The notes under the pieces: model-generated
Databases searched by the model: none
Told to the model about the DNA's origin: nothing
What the model saw: only the letters and a program-made list of their open reading frames with translations
Shown: one piece after another, positions 24,701 to 36,479 of the stretch
Numbering within the stretch: the stretch's first letter is position 1
How the letters are laid out: every line of letters starts with the position of its first letter
Translations under genes and position numbers: made by a program
DNA from: Cercis canadensis
Lineage: Eukaryota; Streptophyta; Magnoliopsida; Fabales; Fabaceae
NCBI GenBank assembly: GCA_003255065.1
Contig: QAOA01004841.1
Location: forward strand, 154,944-218,943
Reading direction: 5' to 3'
Length of the DNA: 64,000 bases

Positions 24701-27700
24701 CATAGTATAGTTGTTTGCAACTTTTTGACTTTAAACTAGTTCTTCTGGGTGTCACTTATGATAATATTAGAGGAGAAAAACCTAGATGTATACGAAAACC
24801 TAATTGATAAAATTAGTTAACAAACACAAATGGAGAAGCTTGGAGAGAATTTGCTCATTAAATATTATAAAGTAAAATCAGTTGCAGAACAGGGGAAGTT
24901 GTGCTTAGGTGCTTGGTGATGTATGCTTTAAACTCTCATTTGGTCTGTAGGGATATTGTGATGATGTCCATTTTGTCTTCACCCACTTTAATAGTAAGCA
25001 GGGATGGCTTTCAAATTTAAGGTTTTAAAATTTGACTTATACTGATTTGATAATTTACACTGCACTTTGAAGCTTCTATCTCTATTTATTTGTACTTATG
25101 ACTTTTTTCTTGTTGCTGGTATTGGTTCAGAATAAAAGTGATGAGCTTGCTCGTGCTTCTGGAGAACAAGGAGAGTCTGTTAATAACGTTGGAAATAAAG
25201 TTGTTCTGGGATCCAAAGGAACTAATGCTTTGGCACATCAATTTTCAGGTGCAAATAGCACCAGTATGATGTACACAGATGAATTTGACTCTTCTGTGGC
25301 GATGCTAAATATTGTATGTCAATTTTATTCCTCAGATTTATATAAATATTTCCCTTGTTGCTTGGATAGACATGCATTTGTGATTAACATATTTTAATTC
25401 ATGCATTTTTTACATTATTCTTTAGGCCATTGTCTGGTTCCATCTTCACGAGTATGCAAAGACGTTATCAGTTCTGGAACCCCTGTATCAAAATATTGAA
25501 CCCATAGACGAGGTATGTCATAAACTACCATTTTTTTTAAATTTTTTTCTAGATGCTACCATGATGTATTAATAGCTCTTTTTTGTTTTATTTTTTCCCC
25601 AAAAGCAGACAACAGCCCTACACATTTGCCTTCTGCTGCTGGATGCTAGCCTTGCTTGCCATGATGCATCAAAATCAGCTGTAAGTTCTATTTAATAATT
25701 TAATTAGTTGATTTACTTAAACTTTTTTATGATATCTTGTTTATAATCTCGTTCTGACTACTTCTTAAGGATGATAAGTTTTGGTACTTAATCAGTTTCT
25801 AACAACCTTGATTTTTCATATTCATATGTGTTTTAACTTTTTGACTAATGATACGAGTATTTGTTTTATGAATATAAATTGAAATAAATGTGGCTAGTAT
25901 GCATGTAAGAAACAAATAAATGTGTCCACTTTTTTTTTTTATTTTAAATTTTATTTTGCATAATGACAACCACATGGGAAACAGTCTATATTAATGACAT
26001 GAAAATCATACTCTACATGTCAAGTGGTTATAGATAACAGATATTTCTATCCCTTAAACTATGAAAATTTTATATCTAGATTGATAATTCCTTAATACAG
26101 CTTTGCCTTCATATGTGGCTGCAGCAATATACCATATAAAATTTGATTAATTTCTACATTTTTTTTTTTATTTTAAATTTTATTTTGCATAATGACAACC
26201 ACATGGGAAACAGTCTATATTAATGACATGAAAATCATACTCTACATGTCAAGTGGTTATAGATAACAGATATTTCTATCCCTTAAACTATGAAAATTTT
26301 ATATCTAGATTGATAATTCCTTAATACAGCTTTGCCTTCATATGTGGCTGCAGCAATATACCATATAAAATTTGATTAATTTCTACATTTTTTTTGAAAT
26401 TTGTTTTTCTTTTTTTATGACCATTCACTGAGAAGTAGAGCTGTAAATGAGATTAGCGAAACCTTGCCACTTGAGAACATTAAAAGGATGGAACATTTAG
26501 AATGTTGCAATGGGACGTGTTGGAGTCTTGGTGAAGTTTTTATATAAAGGATGGAACAATAAAGTTTTTTTTCCCCCTTGGTTCTGTATCATTAGCTTCT
26601 AATTGAAGCTAGGATTGGATATTTTATCACAGAAGTGAAATTTTGATTCCTTTTCAACTTTTTTTGGTGGTAGTCTTCGGTTTCTGGTGAGTGATGTAGA
26701 TGGTATGTATCCAAGAGAAGCCTAAGCATTAGACAAAGATTATGTTGAAATTTGTTTTACTAAGCATTAGGTGGTCCATACAAGAGTCTCACTTCTGAAC
26801 ACAGAGGGTCAAGGCATTGAAGAAAATCTTGAGAGTTGATGATTAATGGATATGCAGCTTTCTGTTGGTCTATACAGGCAGTGAACAGTCAGGGCTTGGC
26901 AAAGAAGTTTAAGAACATATGATTTATCAGCAATAGGTATATTTCTTTTAGAGAGAGCAGAGTATTGAACATGGTTGCATGATACTGAATGTTCTGGACA
27001 GTTTTTTTTTTCCCTTGATAATCGAAGGGACTACTTAATATGTTGTGAGGTATGCAGTGAGTGAATGATTGTTTCAGGGTAAGTACTGTCTTGAAAGGAC
27101 GGAGCATTATGCTGATTATGGAATTAACGTTGTGTCTGGTTTCCTTGTTGGACACTCACAAGGACTAGAGGGCTTTATTACATTGACATACCTTTTTTGT
27201 TTTGTTTCTTGTCCTTCTGTGACCTCTAAAGGAGGATGCTTATCATCCATGTTTGAATTCTCTCTTTTCAAATAAAACTTCTGATTTTATAGACCTTGTG
27301 TATGCTTCCTGATAAGTGGCATGTGTTTCTCTGTGGTGTCTAATTATTGAATGAGGTCTCTGATATCTGTCTGGGAACCTTAGGAGGGATGGTGAAATTG
27401 GAGGCATCTGGCTGTTACAATTTCCACATTTAGGAAGCCTTTACTTGAAGCAAATATTTGGCAAAAATACAAAAAAAAATTTTAATACTGCTGAAGAGAG
27501 ATGGTCTGATAACTGGACTTCACCAGCCAGCTTGGCTTCAAGAGCCAGTTTGGATACTGGTCTGGTCATATGAATATACCTGGTATTACTCTCAACCTGG
27601 TGACAACTTGTCAAACATCTACTGAACTGATTCAGGGAACTGGTTTGGTTCAAAGTGCTAAACCACAGACCTGTCACTCGTAAAAAAAAGGTGGCTTTGC

Positions 27701-30700
27701 TGGGGTTTGAATTAGTTAGCCAATGGATAGGGGTTGCTCCTCCCACCAGTGCGAACTTGTTCTCAATGTTATATATTTCCAACTAATATATCTATTGTAC
27801 TTTAAAGAAAGAACAACTTATTTTATGTTTTCGTTGTAGCTATTGATAAATTTTATATGTATTGAGTAGGAGCATTTGAATGAGAAATATTCGTTGATAT
27901 ATATTAAGTAAAGATAATGATATATAATTATATATACATCATTTTAAACTTAAGGAAAATTATTATATTTCTTAGATTCTAATAAAATATATATTTACTT
28001 TAGTCCCAGTTAAACTACATCTTGATGAACCATGGCCGCCTCTCCCTTTTCCAAATTGGTGACTGGTTTGGATTTTAGACCCCTACTTATTAAGTTATAA
28101 TATTGTACTGTGCATACTTTTGTCCATTTCTCATGTCCTTTCACAGGGCAGACAGTAGGTTATTGAGCATGCTATTCTGATAATTCAAATCTTTATTGCC
28201 TTGCCATCATGGGCATGCCAGCTGAATTGTCTGTATGGTGAATCTTAGAGTTAACCTGTTAACTATCCTTTTATTTGATGCTATTAGGAGTTACTTNGGT
28301 GACTGGTTTGGATTTTAGACCCCTACTTATTAAGTTATAATATTGTACTGTGCATACTTTTGTCCATTTCTTATGTCCTTTCACAGGGCAGACAGTAGGT
28401 TATTGAGCATGCTATTCTGATAATTCAAATCTTTATTGCCTTGCCATCATGGGCATGCCAGCTGAATTGTCTGTATGGTGAATCTTAGAGTTAACCTGTT
28501 AACTATCCTTTTATTTGATGCTATTAGGAGTTACTTTTTGTTGAACACATCCATCTGTATAAAAATTAATTAGTTGATTTGAGGCAAAAGCTACAAATAT
28601 TTTCATGTTGAGAAATTAGCGTTATTGCTGTTGGTTATCCCAAGGCATCCCATGTTGTGCAATTGGATTGAGATGTCATCTATATGGATGAAATAAGAAG
28701 GTAGTTTTGGAAACTAAAACCTTAATATTTCTATGGTAAAACTGAAAGTGTAAGGCATATATATAGAGGGGTTTACTGGTTTTGGTTATTAATCTATTTG
28801 TTGACTGAATTGCTTAAAGATTACGTTGTTTTGCCTTTTGTTGCTTTTGTTATTCTTCAAGTGCACTGTTCTGATGCTGGGATTTGTTTTGTTTAGGATG
28901 TATTGACATATCTAGAAAGGGCATTTGGTGTTAGTAGTGTGAGTCAAGGTGAAAACGGGAATACGGCACAGCAACAATCTGCAAACCTAATTACAAAGTC
29001 TTCATCTGTCCCCAGTAGTGCATCAGCTGCTGATGCATCAAGTTCAGATTTAGGGTCTAGTGCTACTGTCTCTGAAAGTGCTCTATCCAGAACTTTGTCT
29101 GAAGAGACACTTGATTATGAAGCAATGTTACTGGATATTGGTGGACAAAATTTAGCAAGGCCAACTGGCCCATCTTTAAATGATCTTTCAAGGGCTCCAG
29201 TTGATAGGTTTTCTACTGTTGAGTTGAAGCTTAAGTTGCAACTTTACAAGGTTCGGTTCCTGCTTCTTACTAGGAACTTGAAGCTAGCAAAACGTGAAGT
29301 CAAGTTGGCTATGAACATTGCTCGTGGACGAGATTCATCTATGGCTCTTCTTTTGAAATCTCAGCTTGAATATGCTCGTGGTAACCACCGCAAAGCAATA
29401 AAGCTATTGATGGCATCAAGTAATCGAACAGACACCGCATTTTCGAGCATTTTCAACAACAACCTTGGGTGCATTTATTATCAGCTTGGGAAATACCAGA
29501 CATCATCATTGTTCTTCTCGAAGGCATTGACTAATTGTTCATCCCTTCGGAAGGACAAGCCGCTAAAGCTAGCCACTTTTTCACAGGATAATTCTCTCCT
29601 CTTAATATATAACTGTGGTGTGCAGTACCTGGCTTGTGGGAAGCCAATACTCGCTGCTCGCTGTTTCCAGAAGGCCAGTTTGGTCTTCTATAAGCAGCCT
29701 CTGTTGTGGCTTCGACTCTCAGAATGCTGTCTGATGGCTTTAGAAAAGGGCATAATTAAATCAAGTCGGGTTCCATCAGAAAGGTTGGAAGTTAGAGTTC
29801 ATGTTGTTGGCAAGGGAAAATGGAGGCAACTTGTGTTGGAAGATCAGATTCCAAGAAATGGACATGTGGACTCATTTGAAAGGGACGATTTTTGTCTGAG
29901 CAATGATGGGCAGCTGAAGTTATCGATGTCCCTTGCCCGGCAGTGCCTGTTAAATGCCCTTCACTTGCTGGATTCTTACAGGGAAAATTGCTCAAAGTCT
30001 GGTTTGCCCTCAAATCCCTCTGTGGACGAAAATGATTTAAGTGAAGTGTCATCTTCAAAAAATTCAAATCATAAAAATTTGCATAGCATTGACTCCAAGG
30101 CATTTATAGGTTTAGGTCAGGTTACTTCAAATGGGGACACAAGAGAACAAAAGGGAGGTACTAGTCAGGAAATCATTCAGAATTCGGTCTCCTATTATGA
30201 AGATATCTGTAGAAGAGAAAATCAATTGATTAAGCATGCTGCTCTTGCTAACCTGGCATATGTGGAGCTGGAATTGGACAACCCTGTGAAGGCATTATCA
30301 GTTGCAAAATCTCTTTTAGAACTTCCAGAATGTTCCAGAATTTACATCTTTCTAGGCCATGTTTATGCAGCAGAGGCTCTGTGCTTGCTTAACAGACCAA
30401 AGGAAGCTGCTGAGCATTTGTCAGTTTATTTATCTGGGGAAAACATTGTCGAATTGCCATTCAGCCAAGAGGACTGTGAGAAATGGCGAGTAGAGAGGAC
30501 GGCTGAATTTGAAGAGATAAATGGAGGATCCACGGCAGCCAAGATTTCTTCCCTTGAGGACTCACAAAATATTGTTTTCCTCAAGCCAGAAGAGGCACGA
30601 GCAACAATTTATTCAAATTTTGCAGCAATGTATGCTATGCAGGGTGAATTTGAGCAGGCCCATCAATTGGTTACACAGGCATTATCCATATTACCAAACA

Positions 30701-30834
30701 GTCCAGAAGCCACACTTACTGCAGTTTATGTGGATCTCTTGCTTGGTAAGCCACAAGAAGCTCTTGCCAATTTGAAACGTTGTAGCCGCATTAGGTTCCT
30801 CCCCAGTGGAATAACATTGAATAAATCTTCTTGA
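21707..30834 (+). CDS. CNOT10: CCR4-NOT transcription complex subunit 10 (TPR protein)
   Basis: Accessory subunit of the CCR4-NOT deadenylase, which shortens mRNA tails. Exons: 21707-21931, 24168-24254, 25131-25313, 25426-25512, 25609-25680, 28897-30834; all are phase 0, 2592 nt, 863 residues. The N-terminus is Ser/Ala-rich, then helical TPR-like repeats: ALAKDAALHFQSGKFPECVE, VLHNIAIAEYFHDGCSDPRK, AIVWFHLHEYAKTLSVLEPL, NNLGCIYYQLGKYQTSSLFF, LANLAYVELELDNPVKALSV and FAAMYAMQGEFEQAHQLVTQ. The ending (FLPSGITLNKSS) is the conserved C-terminus of plant members, so the gene looks complete. The two large introns (2.2 and 3.2 kb) carry a minisatellite, a 229-base tandem duplication and a duplication around an N, none of which touch the exons. 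Start: the first ATG after the CT-rich leader, in frame with the family's beginning. Confidence 0.92.
22700..23245. repeat. Minisatellite of about four 110-140 base units in CNOT10 intron 1
   Basis: The phrase GAGAGAGCTC(C/T)AT(T)GCTGTAT, a GA-run, GGGATGGAGATGTTTT, CCCAAAGGTAT and GCGTAAGCGAATGA recur four times in that order, starting near 22712, 22848, 22985 and 23110. Units differ by small changes and GA-run length, so it is an older, diverged tandem array. The frames on either strand across it are artefacts of the repeat. Confidence 0.75.
25930..26387. repeat. Perfect 229-base tandem duplication in CNOT10 intron 5
   Basis: Copy 1 is 25930-26158, copy 2 is 26159-26387. Both start with an 11-base T-run followed by ATTTTAAATTTTATTTTGCA, and I see no difference along the unit. 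There is no N at the junction. It could be a recent duplication or an assembly overlap. Confidence 0.85.
27440..27790. other. Possible transposon-derived segment in CNOT10 intron 5
   Basis: Contains GGTTTGGTTCAAA, GGGTTTGAATTAG and GGGGTTGCTCCTCCCACCAG. Such phrases are familiar from plant retroelement ends and repeat-derived introns. No ends or target duplication are visible, so this is only a suggestion. Confidence 0.25.
28058..28536. repeat. 239-base direct duplication flanking an N in CNOT10 intron 5
   Basis: 28058-28296 and 28298-28536 match with one difference (TTTCTCATG versus TTTCTTATG) and are separated by a single N at 28297. The position of the N suggests an unmerged contig overlap rather than a biological duplication. 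Confidence 0.85.
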
Positions 30835-30946
30835 GTGTTGTATTGATGGGTTTTATTGTTGTCCCTGGCCAACCTCTCAGCGATAATTAGCAGGTAGCTT
30901 AATCCTTCCATAGCATTTGTAACATATATATAAGTTCAATTCAGAG

Positions 30947-30952
30947 AATAAA
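30947..30952 (+). terminator. Poly(A) signal of CNOT10
   Basis: AATAAA lies 113 bases after the stop codon in a T-rich 3' UTR, a normal spacing for a plant gene. Confidence 0.5.
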
Positions 30953-33900
30953 ATTTTCTGGTTCTTTTTTTGACCCTCATAATTTTAAAAGTTTTAGGGT
31001 TCATTCAAAGGTGGTGGCTGTGTTTTGGTTAGTACTGTTGCCCACCTCTGAAATTTGATGTGTAGTTCTGATTCAGATTGCCTTTTAGAGGCTAATCTAA
31101 TTGATAGTCAAGAATAGAGGTCATGTGCTTACATTGAGGAAGAACTGAAAAATCGAATTTACTTGGATTTTGATTCCATTTTTACTCTCAGGGGGTTTTA
31201 CTTTTTCTAATTGTGACTCGTTATGATTGCTATTATCCCGAATTCCCGATGAATGTAATTTGGAGTTGAGATGACTTGTTATACTGTTTTCCAGTTACTG
31301 TTCTGCCATGTTTATGCATGTGCTTATGTACGAAAAGGTTATGGAGCAACAAATTGGCTGGTCCCTTGTGTCCGTCTTTTCCAATGGTGCTTGCTTCTCT
31401 GTTGTAAGTTGTAATGAAGGTCATCGGTAAATGTTGATTATAGGATCTTGACAAGGAATATATATTCTTATATCCAATTTGTGAGGTACCTTGATTCGGA
31501 TTAAACAGTGGAAAGCTTCTACTTTTATCTTGCGCTACATGTTTATATTAAAATTTACAGACCGTTTGGTACGTGGGTAATAATTATATGGTGCTACCTG
31601 AAATCCTTAGTATCCTCTCTTATATGCACATTCTGACACATATGGTTGTGGGGCAATGTGCAACTTTAAGTGTAACGAGTTGGATATCAACTAAAGGTGT
31701 GAGGTATCTGCACTAAATGGTATTCTTTTTCTACCCGGTGAAAAAGGTTATTAATTGCCCATGATGGAGAGAAATATAGCAACTGTAACGTAATAGTCGC
31801 AGATGATCAGTAATTCTTGACATATGGGTGGTGTTTGGTATGGGAATGTTTTAACATTCCTGGTAAAGTAGGATGAGAATAAAAGTTTCTCATATTTGGT
31901 ATAAGTGATAAAAAATTATTCTCAAGCATAAAAGATGTTGGGAATAAAAATTTATACTGAAGATGGAAATAAAACATTCTCACTTCAAGAGGTGGGAATA
32001 AATTTTTCCTGTGAATGGAGAAATTTTCTTCCTTCTTAACCTTTATTCATTCACGCTCATTATCTTTTTTTATGCATTCTCCATCTTTACTGTTGTCACC
32101 TCTCCAGAACCTCCTCCAGCAAAGCTCAGTGGAGTCTGTCAAACTAAGATCAATAAGTGGTTCCTTACCATCCTTTTCAAGTTCTGGTGGAGATCTGTAA
32201 CCTTCCACACTGTCCACATCAATTGCCTTCACTACCAAATTGAAAACTAAAGTTGAAACGATGGTGAATTATCAGCAGCACCGTCTCACTTCAAAATGAC
32301 TCTAATCGAAAAAGCCATTTTTATAGAAGTAACTACAGTTCAACCGTTACCAATATCAAACTACTTGGGACAATATAGCATAGCTTAGTCAACAAATAAT
32401 AATAAAAAAAAATATTCAGCTCCAAAACTAGAGTATAGTTCACAAATTAGTAGAGCAAGGAGATTATGGAATGCTTGGTCAGGGAGTGACAAGCTTCGTG
32501 TGTCAGTTGGTCAGAGAGCAAACTTGTTGCACGTTTGTGTCAGTGTAATACATTCGATGCCTAAACATATATGGTATTCCTATAAACGTGATATCAATGG
32601 GGCATCTAAGATTGCCCAAGGATAAGCTTAGCTTGGTGATGCCAATTTAGCTTAAGTGATGTCATAATTGAGATAAATATATTTCTTTCTATTATTAATA
32701 ATTTAGATTTGATGGGACAGAAAGGAGTAATGTTCGATTGAAGCGTCTCATATTTTCTCACCAAACTACAATCCTGAGTTTAGTTAAATTTACTTAAAGT
32801 GGTCTCATTTAAATAGTTTTTGGTAAACAATTCAGATTTAACTGGTTTCACAGAATTGTAATGGTATGATTAATATTTCTAGGCAGATCAGTTATGCAAC
32901 GAGAGGGAAATATCTAGTGGCAGTACGATGCATTTATTGCCTTCTAGTTTGTAGTTTACCTTTACGTGATTTGATACGGTTTCTTTACTCTTTTGTCCTT
33001 TAGGTTGGCAATGGACCCTTGAATGAAATTGGTCTACCCATTTGCTCTTTTTTTTTTTTTTTTTTTTTTTNCTTTTTTTTTTTCTTTTTTTTCAATTATT
33101 ATTATTATTGAACAAGATTTGCCTTTTGCTTTACATACCCATCTATATATTTATTTATGGATTTAAGCTAGGACACGCTTTTCGGTTGTCACTTACCTAT
33201 TTGTTGATTGTTAGTTATACACGCAAAGTTTTGTATTATATAAAAGTTGCACTCTATTTTTTTTGGCCTAATGTAAATTTCTATGCTATTTCCTTTACGT
33301 GCATGAAGCAAAGTGAACTATAGGAGCAAGCCCCCGTCNCAAGCTCCCGTCTTCTTCTTGTTATTATTAGAGATAGAATAGGAATTTAAGCGATATCTCT
33401 TTTCTCTCTCAGAGGTCCATTAAGAGAGTTTTAATTAGTCTGTTTTTGGTCTTGCATTGGGATTTTGTGTGGTTATAAATTAGGGTTGGTAAAGTCTATG
33501 GAATCTAATGGGGCTCAACTAAGGGAGAGGGTGGAGCTTCTAGCAGTAGCATATGTACAATTAATCCAAGATCTACGATAAAGTTTTCCCAAATTGTGAT
33601 ACTTATAGCAGACATCGTGAATTTTAGGATTTACAGTGCCCAATATGGAGCAAGAATTGTCCAGATGATTGCTTCAACGTCTCTTCCTTACTGCTTGTTT
33701 GCTGTTTAGATTAAAATGTACCATTCTGTAAGCAAAGGTGGAATTTCCCATAGCCCATTGGAAAACCAAAACCAGTGTCTTCGTCTCTTTCTCTCCTCCC
33801 TAATGAGATACTGTTAGAAATAGTATTTGGGAAACAATAAAATAATTAGTTTTAAGGTGTGAATAATTACACTGTTTTGAGTGTATTATTGCTTACAAAA

Positions 33901-35499
33901 GCAAATTATCCCAAAATATAACAAATATCTCAAAAACTCCCAATTAAAAAAAATACGTAAATTTTAATTCATTTGAAACTTCTTTTTTATAGACTTCAAA
34001 AGACAGCATATTTGATTTGCTAGCAAATGAATTATAGGTTTTATGGGCTTGTGTAGCCCATATACTAAATTTAATTTTAGTTTTTATTTACTTTTTATAA
34101 AGCTTTATTCTTTTATTAATTTATTCAATGTGGGACTTGATTCCACAATTCATTTACAAACTATTCAATAGATACATAATGGAGAAATGTTTGGTTGACA
34201 CATAAAAAAGAGTGATAAGAAATTTGAATTATACAAAAAAAATTAAGTGAATCTTATATAAGTTTAAGTAGGTCTAGTTTTAATTTGTATAGTTCAGATA
34301 AATTTTGATGAGGTTTTGTGATGCGAGAATAGCACAACTCTGTGCTGGGCGATGCACCAAACGGAAATCTTATACATGTCAGATTTAACTCCATTAATTC
34401 CCCACGAAAGGAGGTGCTGTAAACTGTAAAGTAATTAAGAAAAATTCCTATAAATAGCAAAGTTTTACATGAATAAATTAAGGAATAGTTCAGCTTTTGT
34501 TTCTCTCTTCCAACATAGTGACAATAATAAAACGTTATCCTCAAGTAAGGAATCTACGCCTCATAGATATTATGCTTGAGATTTTAACTAGGTAGAGAGC
34601 AGATATTGAGGAGATACCAGAACTGATCTTATACAATAATAGATGCAAGAAGCTGCTCTTCAACAAATTAAAGTACGAATCATATAAATATCAAATTATT
34701 TTAAAATCATACACAAAAGCATCTTTTTGCTACTAGTAATTAATTCGCCTAGGATGAAACGTACATGCAAATGCAACAATCTCAGAACTGAAAACAAATG
34801 GTTTCCAAATTTTAATAGCCAAACAAACAGCATTCCAATCTAGAGAGAAGAGAGAAAGAGAATTAAGGATTGGCTCGACATCCTCTCATGTCGATTTTCG
34901 TCCATATAATTGCTCTATCTAGCAACCTGCAAGGCATATACAATGACATACAATGAGACAAAGATTCCAAGTTCACGGGTGTAAAATAAAATTATTTAAT
35001 TCACAGGAAAACGAAAACAAGCTAGCTAGCATCCATATGATTTATTTAGCCACAGGCAACATCCATATATACCGTACTTGAAGAACAAAACAACGACAAA
35101 AGTGAAAAAGGAGGAGAGAAAAGAGTTGTAAAATGCCAAAAACAGTAACTTTCCTGCTCCAAAACAGCAACTATAAATCTCTGGTTCACAAGTTGATATT
35201 TATCGTACTATTACACTAGGTCTATATTAGTTACTTATTAGCACAAAAGAGAGGGAAAAGAGAGATATGTTTAGTTAACTAATTTAATTAATTAAGGATA
35301 CTTCAATGATTGAGTACTGAGTAATGAGTTACTTATTGGGTTTTATGTTCAAATTTCATTAGGAGTGGATGAATTAATGTAGAGCAATATGGAGTACTTT
35401 TGGAATTCTCATGAATTGAAAAAACTGAGACACTCTTGAATATATATATTAGCATAAACACAAAAATTAGGGTTTTGGGGGAAAGGGTAAGGGATTTTG

Positions 35500-35528
<29 letters not shown>
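30953..35528. other. Intergenic region between CNOT10 and the HyPRP gene
   Basis: No intact gene. Contents I can name: a MITE-like start near 31829 (GGTGTTTGGTATGGGAATG), a gene fragment at about 32100-32238 (-), a poly-T stretch with an N at 33071 and an N at 33339 flanked by a short duplication. The remainder is AT-rich and featureless to me. Confidence 0.5.
32100..32238 (-). pseudogene. Isolated gene fragment, possibly mediator-associated protein 2-like
   Basis: The - strand reads VEGYRSPPELEKDGKEPLID followed by LSLTDSTEL, then loses resemblance at a TGCTGG. The pattern KEPLxDLxxTDSTEL is what I remember near the N-terminus of plant mediator-associated protein 2. There is no intact gene around it, so it is a captured or duplicated piece; a MITE-like terminus at 31829 lies 270 bases away. 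The family name is from memory and tentative. Confidence 0.35.
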
Positions 35529-35539
<11 letters not shown>

Positions 35540-35564
35540 CTAGAAGCATTAGTGAGCACTTAAN

Positions 35565-35595
<31 letters not shown>

Positions 35596-35617
35596 TAGAA
35601 GCATTAGTGAGCACTTA
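35529..35617. repeat. GA microsatellite with duplicated flank around an N
   Basis: A GA-run followed by AAAGCTAGAAGCATTAGTG and AGCACTTAA appears twice, on either side of the N at 35564. This lies in the 3' UTR of the HyPRP gene and is most simply an unmerged overlap at a microsatellite. Confidence 0.8.
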
Positions 35618-35623
35618 ACTGGT

Positions 35624-36370
35624 TTAGAGGGAGCATGTGTAACCAGGAGGAGGAGTCTTGCCACAAGTGACAAGGAGCTGAAGAGCAAGTGGAACATAAA
35701 TATTGAGGTTAAGAGCCTTGAGCTTGAGAGTGGTGCAGAGACACACAGCAGCTTCAAGCTCAACCAGCCCTTGAAGCACTGGGCAGCATTCGTTCACAGC
35801 AGGGTCACCAAGGCCAATGTGCACTAACCCACCAAGCAGATCCACACAAGCACCCAATTTCAGTGTGTCAATGGGGCAAGTAGCCTGTGCCGGTGTTGGC
35901 GATGGGCACGGTTTCCCCCCCTTGCTCGGTGGATTAAGCACTGGAGGAACTGTAACTGGTGGGAGATCAATGGGTGGTTTCACAATTGGTGGCAAGGTCA
36001 CTGGTGGCTTAAGAATTGGAGGGACAGTAACCGGTGGCACTGGCAGTGCCACTGGTGGCTTCGCAATTGGTGGCAAGGTCACTGGTGGCTTAAGAATTGG
36101 AGGGACAGTAACCGGTGGCAGTGGCAGTGTCACTGGTGGCTTCGCAATTGGTGGCAAGGTCACTGGTGGCTTAACAATTGGAGGGACAGTAACCGGAGGC
36201 AAGGTCACTGGTGGCTTAATGGGTGGCAGGGTAATAGGAAGCTTTGGTTTTTTACCAGGCTTGTGCTTCTTAGTGGGTTTTCCACAATAGCCACAACCAA
36301 GAATTGGAGTAGCAGAGGAGATGAAAAGCATGCAAATGAAGAGGAAAGCATAGATCTTTGAGGACTCCAT
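35624..36370 (-). CDS. Hybrid proline-rich protein with 8-cysteine (LTP-like) domain
   Basis: Secreted cell-wall protein of the HyPRP class, 248 residues, single exon. Residues 1-25 form a signal peptide (hydrophobic core YAFLFICMLFISSATPILG), followed by a short CGYCGKP segment and a basic KKHKPGKKPK linker. A proline-rich domain then has PPVTLPPI/PPVTVPPI-type motifs, with an internal repeat of 27 residues (81 bases, clear from identical DNA at 36008 and 36089). The C-terminal domain (about 158-248) has the eight-cysteine pattern C-C-CC-CxC-C-C (CPIDTLKLGAC, ECCPVL, VCLC, VTC, YTC), typical of the Bifunctional inhibitor/LTP family. HyPRPs act in wall structure and stress response; no enzymatic role is known. 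The 157-residue glycine-rich frame on the opposite strand is only the shadow of the proline repeat. Confidence 0.9.
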   Translation of the reverse strand: MESSKIYAFLFICMLFISSATPILGCGYCGKPTKKHKPGKKPKLPITLPPIKPPVTLPPVTVPPIVKPPVTLPPIAKPPVTLPLPPVTVPPILKPPVTLPPIAKPPVALPVPPVTVPPILKPPVTLPPIVKPPIDLPPVTVPPVLNPPSKGGKPCPSPTPAQATCPIDTLKLGACVDLLGGLVHIGLGDPAVNECCPVLQGLVELEAAVCLCTTLKLKALNLNIYVPLALQLLVTCGKTPPPGYTCSL

Positions 36371-36446
36371 GCTTGTGGGTTTTCTCTCTTTGTAATAAAG
36401 AGAGAGAATTGAGAGACTAGTAAAGGTTTTGGAGAAGAAGAAGGTG

Positions 36447-36453
36447 TTTTATA
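36447..36453 (-). promoter_or_regulatory. TATA box of the HyPRP gene
   Basis: TATAAAA on the - strand (within CTATAAAACACC) lies about 77 bases before the ATG at 36370, a good TATA-to-start distance for a short leader. Confidence 0.6.
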
Positions 36454-36479
36454 GGAATAGTGAGGAGGGGAAGCAAACA

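Noticed and set aside
25930-26387. CRISPR-like or satellite array
   Set aside because: Only two long identical copies in a plant intron; no short repeats with spacers.
33042-33323. 93-codon frame through a poly-T stretch
   Set aside because: It begins in a T-run interrupted by an N; low-complexity artefact.
35817-36290. 157-codon glycine-rich frame on the + strand
   Set aside because: It is the complement of the proline-rich repeat in the HyPRP gene; repeats of PPVTLPP give Gly-rich open frames on the other strand.
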